Of a stretch of DNA of 64,000 nucleotides, positions 22,456-33,941 are shown piece after piece (position 1 is the first letter of the stretch; every line of letters starts with the position of its first letter). The stretch lies in contig KN832569.1 in assembly GCA_000827205.1 (NCBI GenBank), forward strand, positions 384,647-448,646. The letters are read 5' to 3'. The DNA is from Plicaturopsis crispa FD-325 SS-3 (taxonomy: Eukaryota > Basidiomycota > Agaricomycetes > Amylocorticiales > Amylocorticiaceae). A program made the translations under genes and the position numbers. The notes below the pieces were generated by a model. The model was not told where the DNA came from. It ran no database searches and saw only the letters and a program-made list of their open reading frames with translations.

Positions 22456-23115
22456 TCTCGCATTCTGTTGTGTTGTGTTTCTTTCATGGATTGTACCGCT
22501 AGCTCCTTTTATTTCTGTTTCACTCTGCACTGTGTAGGCCACACGCAACTGAACTCACTGGATTACTCGCATGTCTAGTACTGCGTACTGTACCCTCACC
22601 TGCTTAACTTATATCACACTCACGGACACGGACACTACACTCGTATCTCACTAGCATCGTCTCAACATTTGTACTTATAGATAAATCAATCATCCCCCGC
22701 ACTGCATGTACTGAATTCGACTCTAATACCCCGGCCATTTTCTCGACGTCCTGAGTAAGAGCCTTAGCGAATTTTGACTGTCTCAACTTTAAGCTTCGAG
22801 CTCCAAGCGCGACGCGATGCTGTGAGATCACCTGCTGTGGCATGCAGCTGCACGTGATTGGGAATGCGTGTCCCTCGACTGGAGGCTCGATAAGGCTCGA
22901 GTCCCTTCATCCTGCTCTGCTGTCTCTCCGTTATACTAGCTTTCTAGTCCAGGACACGCTCAGTCGGGCGCGTAGCTATAGTACGTTTGCGTGTCCGAAC
23001 GAATCTACAGGCTCTTGGGACACTGGCAGGTAAGAAGCTATCTATTTATCTCTGCGCCAAACTAAGAAGCTGAATGTCTCCTTCCGCAGAAGTCTCTATT
23101 CTGGGCATCTACAGC
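22456..23115. other. Intergenic
   Basis: No supported gene. A good donor (ggcag|gtaag, 23030) and acceptor (tccgcag, about 23089) suggest that the following F-box gene has an intron in its 5' leader. Confidence 0.4.
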
Positions 23116-24228
23116 ATGCCAAGTGAACAGGACGACCGGAATGCCTTCGACACCGACCGGAATGCCTTCGCGCGCCGCGCATGCATCGCACACCTCCCCA
23201 CCGAGATCCTCCTCATCATATTCAAACACGTCCACTCCCTCACCCTCGCCCCCCTCCCCCCCACCGTACGCCACGCCTCCATCGGCGGTATCCACGCCTA
23301 CGACGACGAGGCCATCCGGCGAATGCTGCGCGGCCCCCGACCACCCGGTCTACGCCGCCCAGAGGACCTGAGATCCCCGAGCTTGTTCCCGTATGCGCTC
23401 GCGGACGTGTGTCCGCGCTGGCACGCCGTGCTGGGCATGGTCCCCGAGTTCTGGACGCGTCTCGTCATTAACGTCGATGACTCCCCCAGCGCTACGCCCT
23501 TGTCGGACGTCCAGTCCCATCTGGAATGGTCGAAGGACCTGCCGCTGGAGGTTACCGTGTGGCGGTACGATAGGGATTACGAGGGTGGGGACGCGGAGGG
23601 GGAGCGTATAAGGGTGGAGGCGGTGAACAAGCTGCTAGTCCTGCATTTCCCCCGGCTCACCGCCGTGCGGTTCGACGTCTCCCAGGCGCTTTCCTTCCCC
23701 CCCTTCGGCGTTGGCCCGCTTGGGCGCGCAGAGAACCTCCTAGAGCTATCTCTACTCGCGCACGTGGGCCGCGGGGGGTGGGACCACCCCTTGATCCAGG
23801 AGTGCACGAAGCCCTGGGCGGCGGTACTGGGTGCGTGCCCGCCGAGCGATAATCGGGTCGTGTTGAGGTACGACCCGGGGTTCCCGTCCCTCCCGAGGTT
23901 GGGATACTTTGAGCTGCAGTGTGCGTGTGCGCCGGAGAGGGAGTCGATTTTTCCTAGCTTGAGCACAGGAGGAATTGCGGCGATGGTCCCGGAAGTGGGC
24001 AGGGGTGTCCTGGAATTCTGCAAGTGTGTGCTGGAGGTCCTTGTATGGGTCGGATGTATGTTCCTATCTTGGTATGACTGGTCACAGTTAGCTGATCACG
24101 ACTCTGGTTTTTGCGCAGGCTTCATATTTTGTGTCTCCGCCGGACTGGGCTACGAGATTTATGCACACCGGGGGTCGTATTTCGATTACATCGCGGCCCC
24201 CTTCCGCCACCCGAAACGTCTCATTTAA
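23116..24228 (+). CDS. F-box protein
   Basis: The start MPSEQDDRNAFDTDRNAFAR is followed by the F-box core IAHLPTEILLIIFKHVHSLT. The middle shows the usual Agaricomycete F-box text LADVCPRWHAVLGMVPEFWT and RLVINVDD, then PLEVTVWRYDRD. The protein probably recruits targets to an SCF ligase through Skp1. A probable intron at about 24058-24118 would join VWVG to FIFCVSAGLGYEIYAHRG; the unspliced reading is also open, so the C-terminus is uncertain, and the region around the junction is hydrophobic. The N-terminus carries a small in-frame duplication, DRNAF-DTDRNAF. An upstream in-frame ATG at 23074 probably falls inside a leader intron. Target unknown. Confidence 0.65.
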   Translation: MPSEQDDRNAFDTDRNAFARRACIAHLPTEILLIIFKHVHSLTLAPLPPTVRHASIGGIHAYDDEAIRRMLRGPRPPGLRRPEDLRSPSLFPYALADVCPRWHAVLGMVPEFWTRLVINVDDSPSATPLSDVQSHLEWSKDLPLEVTVWRYDRDYEGGDAEGERIRVEAVNKLLVLHFPRLTAVRFDVSQALSFPPFGVGPLGRAENLLELSLLAHVGRGGWDHPLIQECTKPWAAVLGACPPSDNRVVLRYDPGFPSLPRLGYFELQCACAPERESIFPSLSTGGIAAMVPEVGRGVLEFCKCVLEVLVWVGCMFLSWYDWSQLADHDSGFCAGFIFCVSAGLGYEIYAHRGSYFDYIAAPFRHPKRLI

Positions 24229-24354
24229 ACATTCCACATTCAATTTGGTGTAACGGTGTTGTTTTCTATAGGGTTTTTCGTAGGAGGGTCACGGTGTGTG
24301 TTAGAGTGTCTTTTTCTACTCAGCTTTACCCCGCGATCATGGATTGCTGTTAAA

Positions 24355-25506
24355 TTATTGGGAGGACTTATCTGTCGTCGCGCTCCCCCCATCCGGCACC
24401 CATCTCGAATGATTAATATGCGTCGGCAGCCCCTTCTCCTGCCACGCCCTAAACCCGCCCACCACATCCGTAGCATTCAGCAGCCCCAGCTCGTGCAGCG
24501 CCGCCGCCGCCAGGGACGAGGTGTACCCCTCCTGGCAGAGGACGATGACGCGGAGGTCGTAGCGGTCCGCGCAGGAGAGGCGCGCGGGGTGCCGCGGGTC
24601 GAAGCGCCATTCGAGGACGTTGCGCTCGATGAGGAGGGAGCCGTGGATGCCCCCGTGGGCGGCGCGTTGGGCTTCGGGGCGGATGTCGACGAGGAAGACG
24701 GGCATGGGGTATGTGGGATCTGTGTTGGGGAGATGAGTTGGTATGGGACGAGGAGGGGAGGAGTGGGGGTGATAGATACCTTGGAGCTCCTCGTACGCGT
24801 CTTCTGGTGTTATACGCGTCAGTTTGCTGCGCGCCTCTAACAGCATTTCGTCGATCCCGCGAGAACCCGGAGGGGCATGGTACGGGTCCATAGGCTCGCG
24901 CGCGGCTTTGCGGACTACATCCCAGAGTGCTACCTCGATATACACAGCAGGAATCACAATGTTGGACAACCATTCAGATACAGCGAATGTACACACCTTA
25001 TCATACGCACACGTCCCCGTATCACGTACCCTAGCCACCCACCTCTTCCCCTCATCCGAAACCCCCTCCACGCGATCCAAAAACTTCGCGCTCGCCAGCA
25101 ACACCGCCCTCTGCACCACATCCTCCCCACTCCCACACAGCAGCAGCACATTCACCCCGCCCCCCGTGCTCGTCGTCGCGAGCGCGAACACCCAGCGCTG
25201 CAGGAGGAGGGTGTGTTTGATCTTGTGCGCGAGCGCGCGCAGGAAGCCCTCGGAGTCGCTCTTGCTGAGGGTGAGGAGGACGCCGATGCGTGCGCCGTCG
25301 ATGGTCTCGCCGCGCGCGATGGCGCGGTAGGAGAGCTCTGAGGCGAGCTGGTCGCGCACGGAGGCGAGGGTCCGGCGGGGCGTTGAGGGGGAGGCTAAAG
25401 TGCTGGTGGGAGATGCAGGGTGGGGGTGCGTGGTGACGTCGAGGATTGGTATGGTGATCGCGGTGCCGTGGGTAGAGCCTCTATCAGACCGTGGTGAAGT
25501 GGGCAT
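24355..25506 (-). CDS. Rhodanese-domain protein with DHHA1-like N-terminal half
   Basis: The start preferred at 25506 is MPTSPRSDRGSTHGTAITIP; a longer open reading begins at 25620. The N-terminal half has RGETIDGARIGVLLTLSKSD, HTLLLQRWVFALATTS and VNVLLLCGSGEDVVQRAVLL, which resembles the DHHA1 region of alanyl-tRNA synthetase-type editing proteins (weak call). The C-terminal half is a rhodanese fold: PVFLVDIRPEAQRA, LRVIVLCQEGYTSSLAAAAL and VVGGFRAWQEKGLP. The loop CQEGYTS contains the cysteine that would carry persulphide sulphur. Two introns, about 66 and 54 nt, join CAYDK to VALWDVV and EELQ to DPTYPMPV and keep the frame. The upstream neighbour on the same strand is the truncated KIN1 copy. 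Function inferred only from domains. Confidence 0.65.
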   Translation of the reverse strand: MPTSPRSDRGSTHGTAITIPILDVTTHPHPASPTSTLASPSTPRRTLASVRDQLASELSYRAIARGETIDGARIGVLLTLSKSDSEGFLRALAHKIKHTLLLQRWVFALATTSTGGGVNVLLLCGSGEDVVQRAVLLASAKFLDRVEGVSDEGKRWVARVRDTGTCAYDKVCTFAVSEWLSNIVIPAVYIEVALWDVVRKAAREPMDPYHAPPGSRGIDEMLLEARSKLTRITPEDAYEELQGIYHPHSSPPRPIPTHLPNTDPTYPMPVFLVDIRPEAQRAAHGGIHGSLLIERNVLEWRFDPRHPARLSCADRYDLRVIVLCQEGYTSSLAAAALHELGLLNATDVVGGFRAWQEKGLPTHINHSRWVPDGGSATTDKSSQ

Positions 25507-26050
25507 CCTGAGATATGGACAATTTTCAGGAGTCTTGAGCACAACGAGTATGTAGTCTGGGGTAAAGCAGGAGATGGATGATCGAAGATCGCTTAGATGT
25601 TGCAAGGCAATTGAAGTCAAAACTCAAGTCAACGTCAGGTCGCCAGTCAGCGCTACTTATATTGAGCGATTATTTCGGTAGTACATACACGGGACATCCC
25701 AACGATACAGCGATAGCATTTAAAGAGCCTACATATGCACGGAACAGAAGGTATGGAAGAAAAAACACCAGCACCGCACGAGACGGAAAACGAGGTGACC
25801 AGAGCTTGGTAGATCAAATTAATGTGTGGAAGTGAAGCACCACGAGAATGACGGAAAGGGATACGATGAGCATATGATGCCGAGTACGACTCGTATGCAT
25901 GCGTTTCATCGTGCGACCGGGAAAGTGAAAGCGACGCCAGCGAAGGCCGAGTGCCGATGCAGGAGAGACAAAAGCGGGAGGGTGCATGGTCATAGCTTCA
26001 GTTCCGCGAGGACCCGTCGCGCCAGCATTTGGTATTACCATCCGTCCCCG
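25507..26050. other. Intergenic carrying duplicated KIN1 3' flank
   Basis: From about 25679 to 26050 the minus strand matches the end of the KA1 exon and the 3' flank of the full-length kinase (60298-60722), e.g. aagctatgac-acgcaccctcccgctttt and ccgtctcgtgcggtgct. No gene of its own is seen. Confidence 0.6.
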
Positions 26051-27835
26051 TCACCACTTGCCCGCCGGAGCCGTGTAGAGGTATCCACGGTACCTGTCAC
26101 ACAGTCGCTCCTTCGCCACGCCGGCATCCACGCTCTTCTCATTCACCATTTCCGAATGCTGGCTCTTCTCCCCCTGGTCTTCAGTCACCCGAGCCCGAGG
26201 AGCCAGCCCGCCAAGTAGGGTCCAGCGCTTACTCTGCCGGGGCGCATCCTTCGGCGCACGGAGCAGCCTTCTGGGCTTGCGCATGGGAGCTGCACCCGCA
26301 AAGTGGCCTGGCCCATAAACGCGATCGCGTTCCAGTTTTTCGCGCGCGAGATAGTAGATAGATATCAGGGGATGGAATCCATGCTTCGGATCTGGAGGGC
26401 CGTCTACGAGTGTGGTCTGCGATGGATTAGAGGACTGTGACGGTGACCCAGGCGGCGACGTATTGGGCGAGAAGAATGTCCGACGATAAAAGTCGAAGCC
26501 AGAAAAGCGGCGCGACTCCTTGGGCGTGAATGATGCCTGGGACTTGGTGACAGTCGATTGGAGAAGGTCGTGGTGGTGGATGGAGTGGTTATAGGCGTCC
26601 GACTCCAGGACCGCCACCAGGCGTCGCTCGATCTCGTCTACCGTTCCGAACTCAAAACCCTGCATCCCCCGAATGACAGCGCGATCGAGCTCGTCAACGC
26701 GAAGCGGCTCACGGTGGACTAGGTGAGGGTCTGGTGGTCCGTGAAATCCGCGCGTCATCCATTGGTGCGACATGACCTCCGAGAGCGTCACGCGGGCCTG
26801 CGGGTTTGTCACGAGCATGCGGGAGAGTAGGTGTTTGCACTCTGGAGGCATTTTAGTTAGTTAGTTAGTTACAATCACGATGCGATGGCCAAACTACGCA
26901 CCTGCACTGAGCCGCGCCGGGTACTCGACATGCCCACGCTTGATCTTGGCATGGAGGGCGGGTACACTCTCGTCGTCAAACGGGACCTTTCCACAGACGA
27001 GCACGTACAGCACAACGCCAAAGTTCCAAACGTCTACTTCAGGTCCAATGTAGATCTTGGCATCGAGGAGCTCCGGGGCGGGGAAATATGTCCCGCCGCA
27101 AAACGTCGCGAGGTGGCCAAGAGGGTCGAAGACATTGGAAAGCCCAAAATCGATGATTTTGACATCGCCAGTCTGCGTAACGAGGATGTTCTCCAGCCTG
27201 AGGTCCCGGTGTACGATGTTGTTCTTGTGGCAATACTCGAGCGCGCTCCCGATCTGCCGCGCAAACTTGCGCGCCACGCGCTCCCGCAGTCGCCCGTGGC
27301 TGATAATATAGTCGAGCATGTGCCCGCCGTTGACGTACTCGAACACCATGTGGTAGTGGTGCGGGTGCACGATCATCTCGCGCATGCCGCAGATGTGCGG
27401 GTGGTGGAGCAGCATCGACAGGGCCGCCTCCCGCAGCGTGCGCGTCTCATTCAACGATGCCTGCTTTGCGACTTGCTCGGGCGTGGCGCCGCTCGTGCTC
27501 ACTCTGTGTGGAGGGCTACGCGGCAGGATTTTGACCGCTACCTGGGGGCGATGTCAACAAGAGACAGACGAGAGCGACGAGCGCCGCACCTTTTCACCTG
27601 TCACATTGTGTGTCGCGAGCTTGACCTTGCCCATGCTACCTACGCCGAGCGTCTTGCTCAGGGTATAGTTGCCGAGGATATGGCTCGTGGTGCGCGGTTT
27701 GGACGCATCCCTGTGGGTTTCCGTATCGTCAGGGACATTCTGAGTGGATGGCGAAGGGGGCATCGACGCTGGGCGTGGCCTGGTATCTTGCTGGCGTGTG
27801 GGGAGAGAATGGGGAATGCAGGGAAGTGGATGCAC
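26051..27835 (-). CDS. Truncated paralogue of the KIN1 kinase, without KA1 domain
   Basis: This is a shortened inverted copy of the gene at 56594. Exon 1 opens [20 protein letters not shown] and holds the glycine-rich loop [15 protein letters not shown]. Exon 2 opens VAVKILPR (ATP lysine), continues [26 protein letters not shown] and [12 protein letters not shown]. Exon 3 opens [20 protein letters not shown]. Introns sit at the same places as in the parent, so it is a DNA-level duplicate, not a retrocopy. The catalytic HRDLK has become HRDLR and the APE region FAAPELL is FPAPELL. Relative to the parent exon 3 carries three internal deletions; the last fuses kinase-tail sequence to the KA1 exon in a wrong frame (ends [11 protein letters not shown]), so KA1 is lost. 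About 555 residues against about 1200. It may be expressed as a regulatory fragment or be decaying. Confidence 0.7.
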
Positions 27836-28238
27836 CAGTTGTATGAGGAACTGCCCTTTTCCTCAGGCTGTGCGCTCCGGTCCAAATGCTGTAAAAACGC
27901 CTGATAAAAATCTGATAAAAGCCCACACCTCGGGTGGACTACTATAGTTCCTCGAGTCCAGCTCGCTTTTTACAGCCCGTTGAGTACATTGAGTGCTCGT
28001 CGAGAGTTGTTGGGCAGTGGACTGAGCAATAGCGCCCAAAAATACGCGACATCGTGGTTGGGAACAGCGATAATCTTAGTCAAGAAGCAAGACGTCTGCG
28101 TCAATTATCGAATGGATTTATTACACCCGGCGAGTCTGTCTATAGCATATAACACAACGAAAGCACTCCACGACCTAAGGAGATACATCTATACCGATGC
28201 ACCCAAATAAATAACGCACAAGTGTACGGGCCGTGCGC
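27836..28238. other. Intergenic
   Basis: This is the 5' side of the truncated kinase and 3' side of the permease. Similarity to the parental kinase locus stops near 27832, so the copy did not bring its own promoter. No gene is seen. Confidence 0.45.
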
Positions 28239-30658
28239 TCAATCGAACTTGGCGGCCTCCAAAGCAGCAGGGTCACTGATATCAATGCCCATCTTTTCCG
28301 CCTCAAGTTGCTTCACGGGGCCCTTAAACCACCGCCGTGCACTGATCAGCCACAGGCCCACACTATACGTGATAACGATCCCGACGGCGACAATCGCGTA
28401 GTTGAGCGTCTGGGAGTCGACCGGCTGAAGGAGTACCAGTTGAGTGAAGGTGAAACGCAGAAAAGTATCAGTGGCTTACATTTGCCTGCGGTAGGATAAA
28501 GGCGATGGCGATGAAAGCAATCCACGTCACCGCTGCAATTGCAACGGGGTACGAGAACATGCCGAGGTGGAAAGGGCCCTTGACGAAGTCTCTCCGGTAG
28601 ATGACGCGGAGTGCGATGGGAATTGCGTAGCTGATATACAGCCCGATGGTAGCAATGGAGGTAGCTGCAGAAAATGCCACAGTGCTGCCCAGACTGGGTA
28701 AGCCTAGGCAAAAGCTGAGGGTGCACGCGAGCCATACTACACAGCAAAGGAATTAGTACATGAGCAAAACTGGAATAAGGACTACGCCGACGTACCGGCA
28801 CGGACGGGGGATTTGCGCTTCATGTCGACCTTGTGGAAGAAATGGTGTAGTGCGCCATCGCGAGAAAACGCATACATCATGCGCGAATTTGACGTGATAG
28901 AGAAAGTACTGGGGTGAGGTCATAAGTGGCCATCACGGTGTATGATTGTAGAGAGACCCACCCGCAAAGGAACATAGCGCCCTGTTAGACAAAAAACATA
29001 CAGAATAGGTCAAACAATCAGATCAGGCTCTGTTAATGTGGAGGACTTACAATGACTATAACCTAAGATAGATGCGCGCGTAAGTCTCAACCGCCATTGA
29101 AACGGAAAACGAACGTACCATGAGCACAATCGCGCCTTTTTCGCCGACAGTGTCTAAGAAAATCTGTGCTACCGGTTGGCCAGTGGCGCTGTTTACGGTG
29201 GCATCGATGTCTTGTATCGAGAAAAGAAGACCCAACAGCAAGAACCATCCCAGGATAGCTGAAACACCGATAGCCATAACGATTCCGAGGGAACCAGCCA
29301 TAGCAGCGTTGTGTGTCTCCTCGGTCATCTATGGGTTATGTTCTCAGCTTACGTCCTTGACGCGGTGAAATTCAAGAGGTTCACTAACATGAGCACTAGC
29401 ATCGAATCCTGTAAGGATAATTAATTCGGGCTGAACACTCGGAGTGGGCACTCAACGTACCAGTAAGCGTGTATTGGGCCATAAGGATACCGATGACGCA
29501 GACGTATGCGTGGCTGGCTCGTTCGCCCCACCCAACGCCGTCTGCGCCCGTTGCGTCAATGAATGTTGTGAAGACAAAGGTCCCCGATTGCAATTTGGGT
29601 GCCTTTGCGAGGATGGCGATGACCAATGCCGTAGTACCAACCGCGTGCCACCACACGGAGACGTTGTTGAGATATTTAAGGATGTGAACACCAAAAGTGT
29701 TTATTAAGCCTTGAAGTAAATTAGTTCAACGACTTTGAGGTAGAAGTTATGAGGAGACCCACCTTGCGCAACCAGAACTGCTGCATATACACCAATGTTT
29801 GTGTTTGGGGTAGGGACGAAGGAGGTATTAAATGTCGCTAACGTCGAAATGAAGGTCGCGCAGCCGAAACTAAAGAATGGCGTAAGAATGCATACGGTAC
29901 TGGCTGACCGTCCGAACGACTCACGATATTCCGGTAGTAACAGCGACCTGGCCAAGCAAATTAAACCACCCAGTAATCCAGGACGCCAATGGCGCATCCT
30001 TAGGTTTTGAAAGCATGGCGGCCCAGAAATAGGGCCCTCCACTCGTGGGGTGCGCACTGCATACCTCTTCAATGCACTGGTCAGCGCTAGACAAAGGGGA
30101 ATACAAAACAACGTACCGCCCATTGCGAGGCCCACCAACAGAGTGAAGAAAGACACCACGACCCAGCCCCACTATGGCAATAATTGATAAGCTCATGTTC
30201 GGTCGAGAGCCGCAAGTCGTTGAATGACTTACCACCATTACTGCAGGTCCGCCCGTATTCTACACCAGCCGTTTAGTCGAACTGGCCGTGCATTGAGGAA
30301 AGGTGACACGTACTAGCCCATAAAGAAACAGTGACGAGACACCAGTAATGACACTGATGATAGAGAAAGATACGCCGAAGTTCTGTCGTGCAAGAACGAA
30401 TTGCACTGTCAGTACATTCTCTATACAGCATGCAACACTTTGCTCACCTGAAGAAGACTCAAGTCGCGTCTGGGAAGAAGAGAGTGAATATGAATGTTAG
30501 CAACTCTATGTAACCGATTTCGAAAATCAAAGCACGCACTTGAGCTCCTGCTTGTAGCCCATCCTCGCGAGCTCGGCTTCATCTCCCTCCATGACCGCGC
30601 CCGCCTGTCCCTTCTCGACGTTGCTTTCCTTCCTCGTCTGCGAATCGGAGTCGGACAT
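28239..30658 (-). CDS. Amino acid/GABA-type permease (APC superfamily)
   Basis: This is a plasma- or vacuolar-membrane transporter of the amino acid/choline/GABA permease group. The start is MSDSDSQTRKESNVEKGQAG with a cytosolic N-terminus, then RMGYKQELK joined to RDLSLLQNFGVSFSIISVIT, the family's opening signature. Further exons give EICSAHPTSGGPYFWAAMLS, ASWITGWFNLLGQVAVTTGI, ISTLATFNTSFVP, KYLNNVSVWWHAVGTTALVI, MTEETHNAAMAGSLGIVMAI, FSITSNSRMMYAFSRDGALH, GLYISYAIPIALRVIYRR and VVDS-like text before IVITYSVGLWLISARRWFKG. About 12 hydrophobic segments are visible. The stop is at 28239-28241 (LEAAKFD). More than ten short introns interrupt it. The closest named relatives are fungal Uga4/Hnm1-type permeases; substrate cannot be fixed from sequence. 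Confidence 0.85.
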
Positions 30659-31473
30659 GGTGATGGCAGGGCTTCAAGCAGAATCAAGCGCTGCTAGACT
30701 TGCTCCTGCGCGCCTTTTGATACTTACACACGCCCGGTTAGATAAGTTCGGAGGATCATCTTCTATCTCGAGCGACGCGATAGTGAAAGTCCTTGGCGGC
30801 AACTTGGCGAGCGCAATCCCCCCGCACCGCGTGCATCGTTTTCAGCAGCCCAATCATGTTCCGCGTAGGTGTTAAGCGAGGAGAATTTTTGAGGATTGAG
30901 GACCCGGCGAAGTGCTCGTACGGCGTCCGGAGTCGAGTTTTGTGGGGGTCCTCGGACTCAGAGGCAACATATGTTTCGCGACTTGCACTGGCAGGCCTAG
31001 TTTGCATCGTTATCAAGCGGCGGACAGCCTACCTGTGAGGGTATGGTACGGGACTACATCGACGCGGCGATGCCGAGTACTTATCTCGTAGGAAACGCTT
31101 AGCGCCAGATACATAACGAATAGTCGACGAGCAGAGGTTCGGACTTCGAAGAACAGGCCGCGGGCACTCTGAGACGAGCTCGAGGGCCATCGAGAACTCG
31201 CGGGGACGATCAAGGGGCGGTCGCCGAATCAATCAGCGTCTAGACGTCTATCAGCTACAGACGTGAGCTAACATTGGCGCGTTGACGGCAGCTGCAGGCT
31301 GGACAGTAAACATGCCTTGAAAAGTTAATGCCAATTTAACCTCAGTATGCTTACTGCAATGCACCGTCGGCGGGCATCGACTCGGACTTCATGGTGAGTG
31401 TAAGCTCTAACATCCCTGACGCAAATGAGCAGCAATGGAGCGCGGTTGCATTTATTGGACCGGCAATGCCTAG
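30659..31473. other. Intergenic
   Basis: Between the permease start and the F-box gene's stop. Open frames here have no recognisable content. Confidence 0.4.
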
Positions 31474-33349
31474 TCAAAACATGAATACATCAATTTCCTT
31501 CATGTCCGCCTCCGAGAAAGCTGTAGACTGTGCGGTAGCCACCTCGTCAGTAAAGGCTATCACTCCACGAAAGACCCGCATAACACGCACATTAAGTCCA
31601 AGTATCCGTTGCTCGTCTATCATGAACCCAGAATAATGAGACTTCACCATCCGGCCCAAGACGCGGTACGGCAAGCTCGTCGAAAAATCGTCCACGAATA
31701 TTTGTTCCTTGTATATGATGGACTCTTCCAAAACCAGGCGGTACCGCAGACCTTTGTCCAGTGCTGCTTCTGCCGCGACCCGCTCGAACGTGTCCGGCCA
31801 CTCGGGATGGACGTTGAAGTCCAGCAGCTGAACCAAAGTCCCGCGGTTTTCCGTGAGCCTCGTCGGCGGACAGATCACCCGCTGACCGTGTGCGTACCTG
31901 GCGTGTGTGCGTGTCAAGCGCATATACATAATGTCTCTGCTGAAGAGAGATCGACGCACCTGAGCCACTCAAAGGGCGCATGCTGGGTGAGAAAGCGAGA
32001 TTGGCGAGGACCCCAGGCATCCCAGGGGATGTCGACCTCTTCTTCGCATAGTGGGCTGTCGACGTACCGGAGGAGCGTGCGGTTATGGAGGAAGAGGATG
32101 AAACGCGGATGGGTGCCCTCGCGGCTGACGTACTGCATGGAGAGGACGTGGATGCGGGATTCGCGCGAGGTGGTGAACGGCACGCCGCGGGGACAGTATG
32201 CGTGGAACGGGGCAGTATGGGTCGCAAGGTAGTCAAGCTCGACGTCTTGTTGCAGTGGTGGGAGGTGCAGCACGGCACAGCATTTTGGCTTTCCAGGCGT
32301 GGATGTGAATGAGAAGACGTGCATCCTGCCCGGGATGTTGACCGACGTGACCATGAATGCACGGGCGGAGAGAAACGTGAAGTCCCAAGTTTGAGGCGGC
32401 AGCATGTCAGATGAGCAGTCCTACAAATTTTGCAATTTGAGCACACGGAATTTATCTACTGCAGCTAGAGATGCTCACTACGAGGGTAACTCCAGTTTTC
32501 CAGTTCCATATGATGAGCCGCGGGCCGAGTTCGTAAGCGTACACCCCGACTACGTCGTCCACAACCGAGATGAACGAGTTTGAGGCGGAGGATTGAATGT
32601 TGGGAATAACGAGAGTCGGCTGGGACGCCTCAGGGTGAGTAGTGTTGTTGCTCATGTCACGCAAGTGAATCCGCATGTCCGATGAGGGCCTGAGAGCGTG
32701 TTAACCCATGAAACTACGACGAGCACACGGAAAGTAAACAGACCTTCCTACGATGCCAGCTTCGACGAGAACCAACAGATCCTGCGTCGGGTCGATGACA
32801 AAGTCCCGCACTGGGAGTTTCAAATTCATGCTAATCATGTGGTAGTCTGGATCCAAGGATGTCGGCAGCACCGTCGCGTCAAAGTGCATCGACGACATGG
32901 TCTTCGCGAAGACGCCCCCGACCAGCTCGTATGCCTGACAGGATCCATGGAATGGGATTGTCTTTTTGTCCTTCCAGTGGAGCATTCCCCACGCGGCCCG
33001 GTGGTCGTGCAGCAGGGCGAGACGATCCACGTAGGAGAGATTGCAGCTAGGGCCAGCGTCGGTAAGACCATCCATACCTAGCTCGATATAGTATTGCAGT
33101 TGCTTGTTGTCTTCTATCGTAAATTTGAGCAACCTGCATGTCTTTAGTGAACCGCAAGTCAGAGAAGGTGCATGACGTCGAAGTCAGGGCAACGGACGTT
33201 CCGCGCCTTAGCAGATGCTAGTACAGTGGTAGGATGAGACTCACCGCACAGCACGTCAGGAGATCGTGATGGTTCAAATTCGCAAGAATGTGGAGCAGGA
33301 GTTCGGCGGGGAGATCAAGCAGACGAAACGGATGCATCACTGCAGTCAT
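31474..33349 (-). CDS. F-box protein of the large Agaricomycete type
   Basis: The start at 33349 gives MTAVMHPFRLLDLPAELLLH then ILANLNHHDLLTCCAV, a clear N-terminal F-box. An intron of about 110 nt joins to LLKFTIEDNKQLQYYIELGM and LSYVDRLALLHDHRAAWGML, the standard continuation in this family. Later exons carry LPVRDFVIDPTQDLLVLVEA, YAYELGPRLIIWNWKTGVTL, MLPPQTWDFTFLSARAFMVT, HPRFILFLHNRTLLRYVDS and ILGLNVRVMRVFRGV, ending KEIDVFMF. The later part resembles a beta-propeller-like scaffold that would hold the substrate. It probably acts as an SCF adaptor. A start at 33337 (MHPFRL) is also possible. Exon edges between 32405 and 32452 and around 31960 are approximate. Confidence 0.7.
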
Positions 33350-33941
33350 GTACGCAGTGTCTGGTCTGGTACGCCTATATTAGTAGCACAGTAGGCAAAG
33401 GCAGATCGTCAAGTTTAAGCGATAAAGCAGTAGCAGACGTGTAGTATAGTTGCTGTGATGCTAGGGTCGATAGCAGCGAGGAACAAGCGCGCAAGGTTGT
33501 GCTTTGACCAAAAACATGATGGCCCGGGCCCGCCATGGCGGCAGTGGTCATTTCTCCGCGGCCGTAAGCACGGAACAGTCGGAACTCGGAACTCAGACCC
33601 TCCGACTCGCCATTAATTTCCTTCACTTTGCCCTGACTATGCCGCCTTCACTTGTCTCTATTTCCTCCTCCTCGAGAGCCCTGCTTTCTGTCATATCTAA
33701 GCCCTCTTTCCACCCACTGACTACGCGCAAGACTTTCAATATTGGGATTAAGTAGGCGTGATTGCTTTGCCAATTCGTCTCGTCGTACATACGGGCAAGA
33801 AATCGTCGCGTTGGGCAACCTCGTACATGAGTGAGCTCCTACAATTGACTTCTGTCGTGTCGAGTATTCCTCGCAGATCACCATACTGTCCTGAAGTGTT
33901 TCCTGCTTTGTGCGGCCTATGAGCGCGTATGCGCCTTCTGA
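33350..33941. other. Intergenic, possible short plus-strand ORF
   Basis: A plus-strand ATG at 33638 opens MPPSLVSISSSSRALLSVIS and runs 38 codons to TAG at 33753, or into a possible intron there. It might be the start of a small mitochondrial-type protein (Ser/Arg-rich N-terminus), but no second exon is recognised. Confidence 0.2.

Noticed and set aside
22604-22843. Minus-strand 79-codon frame
   Set aside because: No recognisable motif or signal peptide, in a 3' flank; likely chance.
23123-23471. Alternative plus-strand frames over the F-box gene at 23116
   Set aside because: His/Pro/Arg-rich shadow frames; the F-box frame holds the LPTEIL motif and runs over 1 kb.
26856-26871. ttagttagttag repeat
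   Set aside because: A simple tetranucleotide run inside an intron of the KIN1 copy; not a functional repeat.
26885-27904. Plus-strand frame of 339 codons
   Set aside because: Antisense to the kinase exons of the KIN1 copy; the same mirror frame exists opposite the parent gene.
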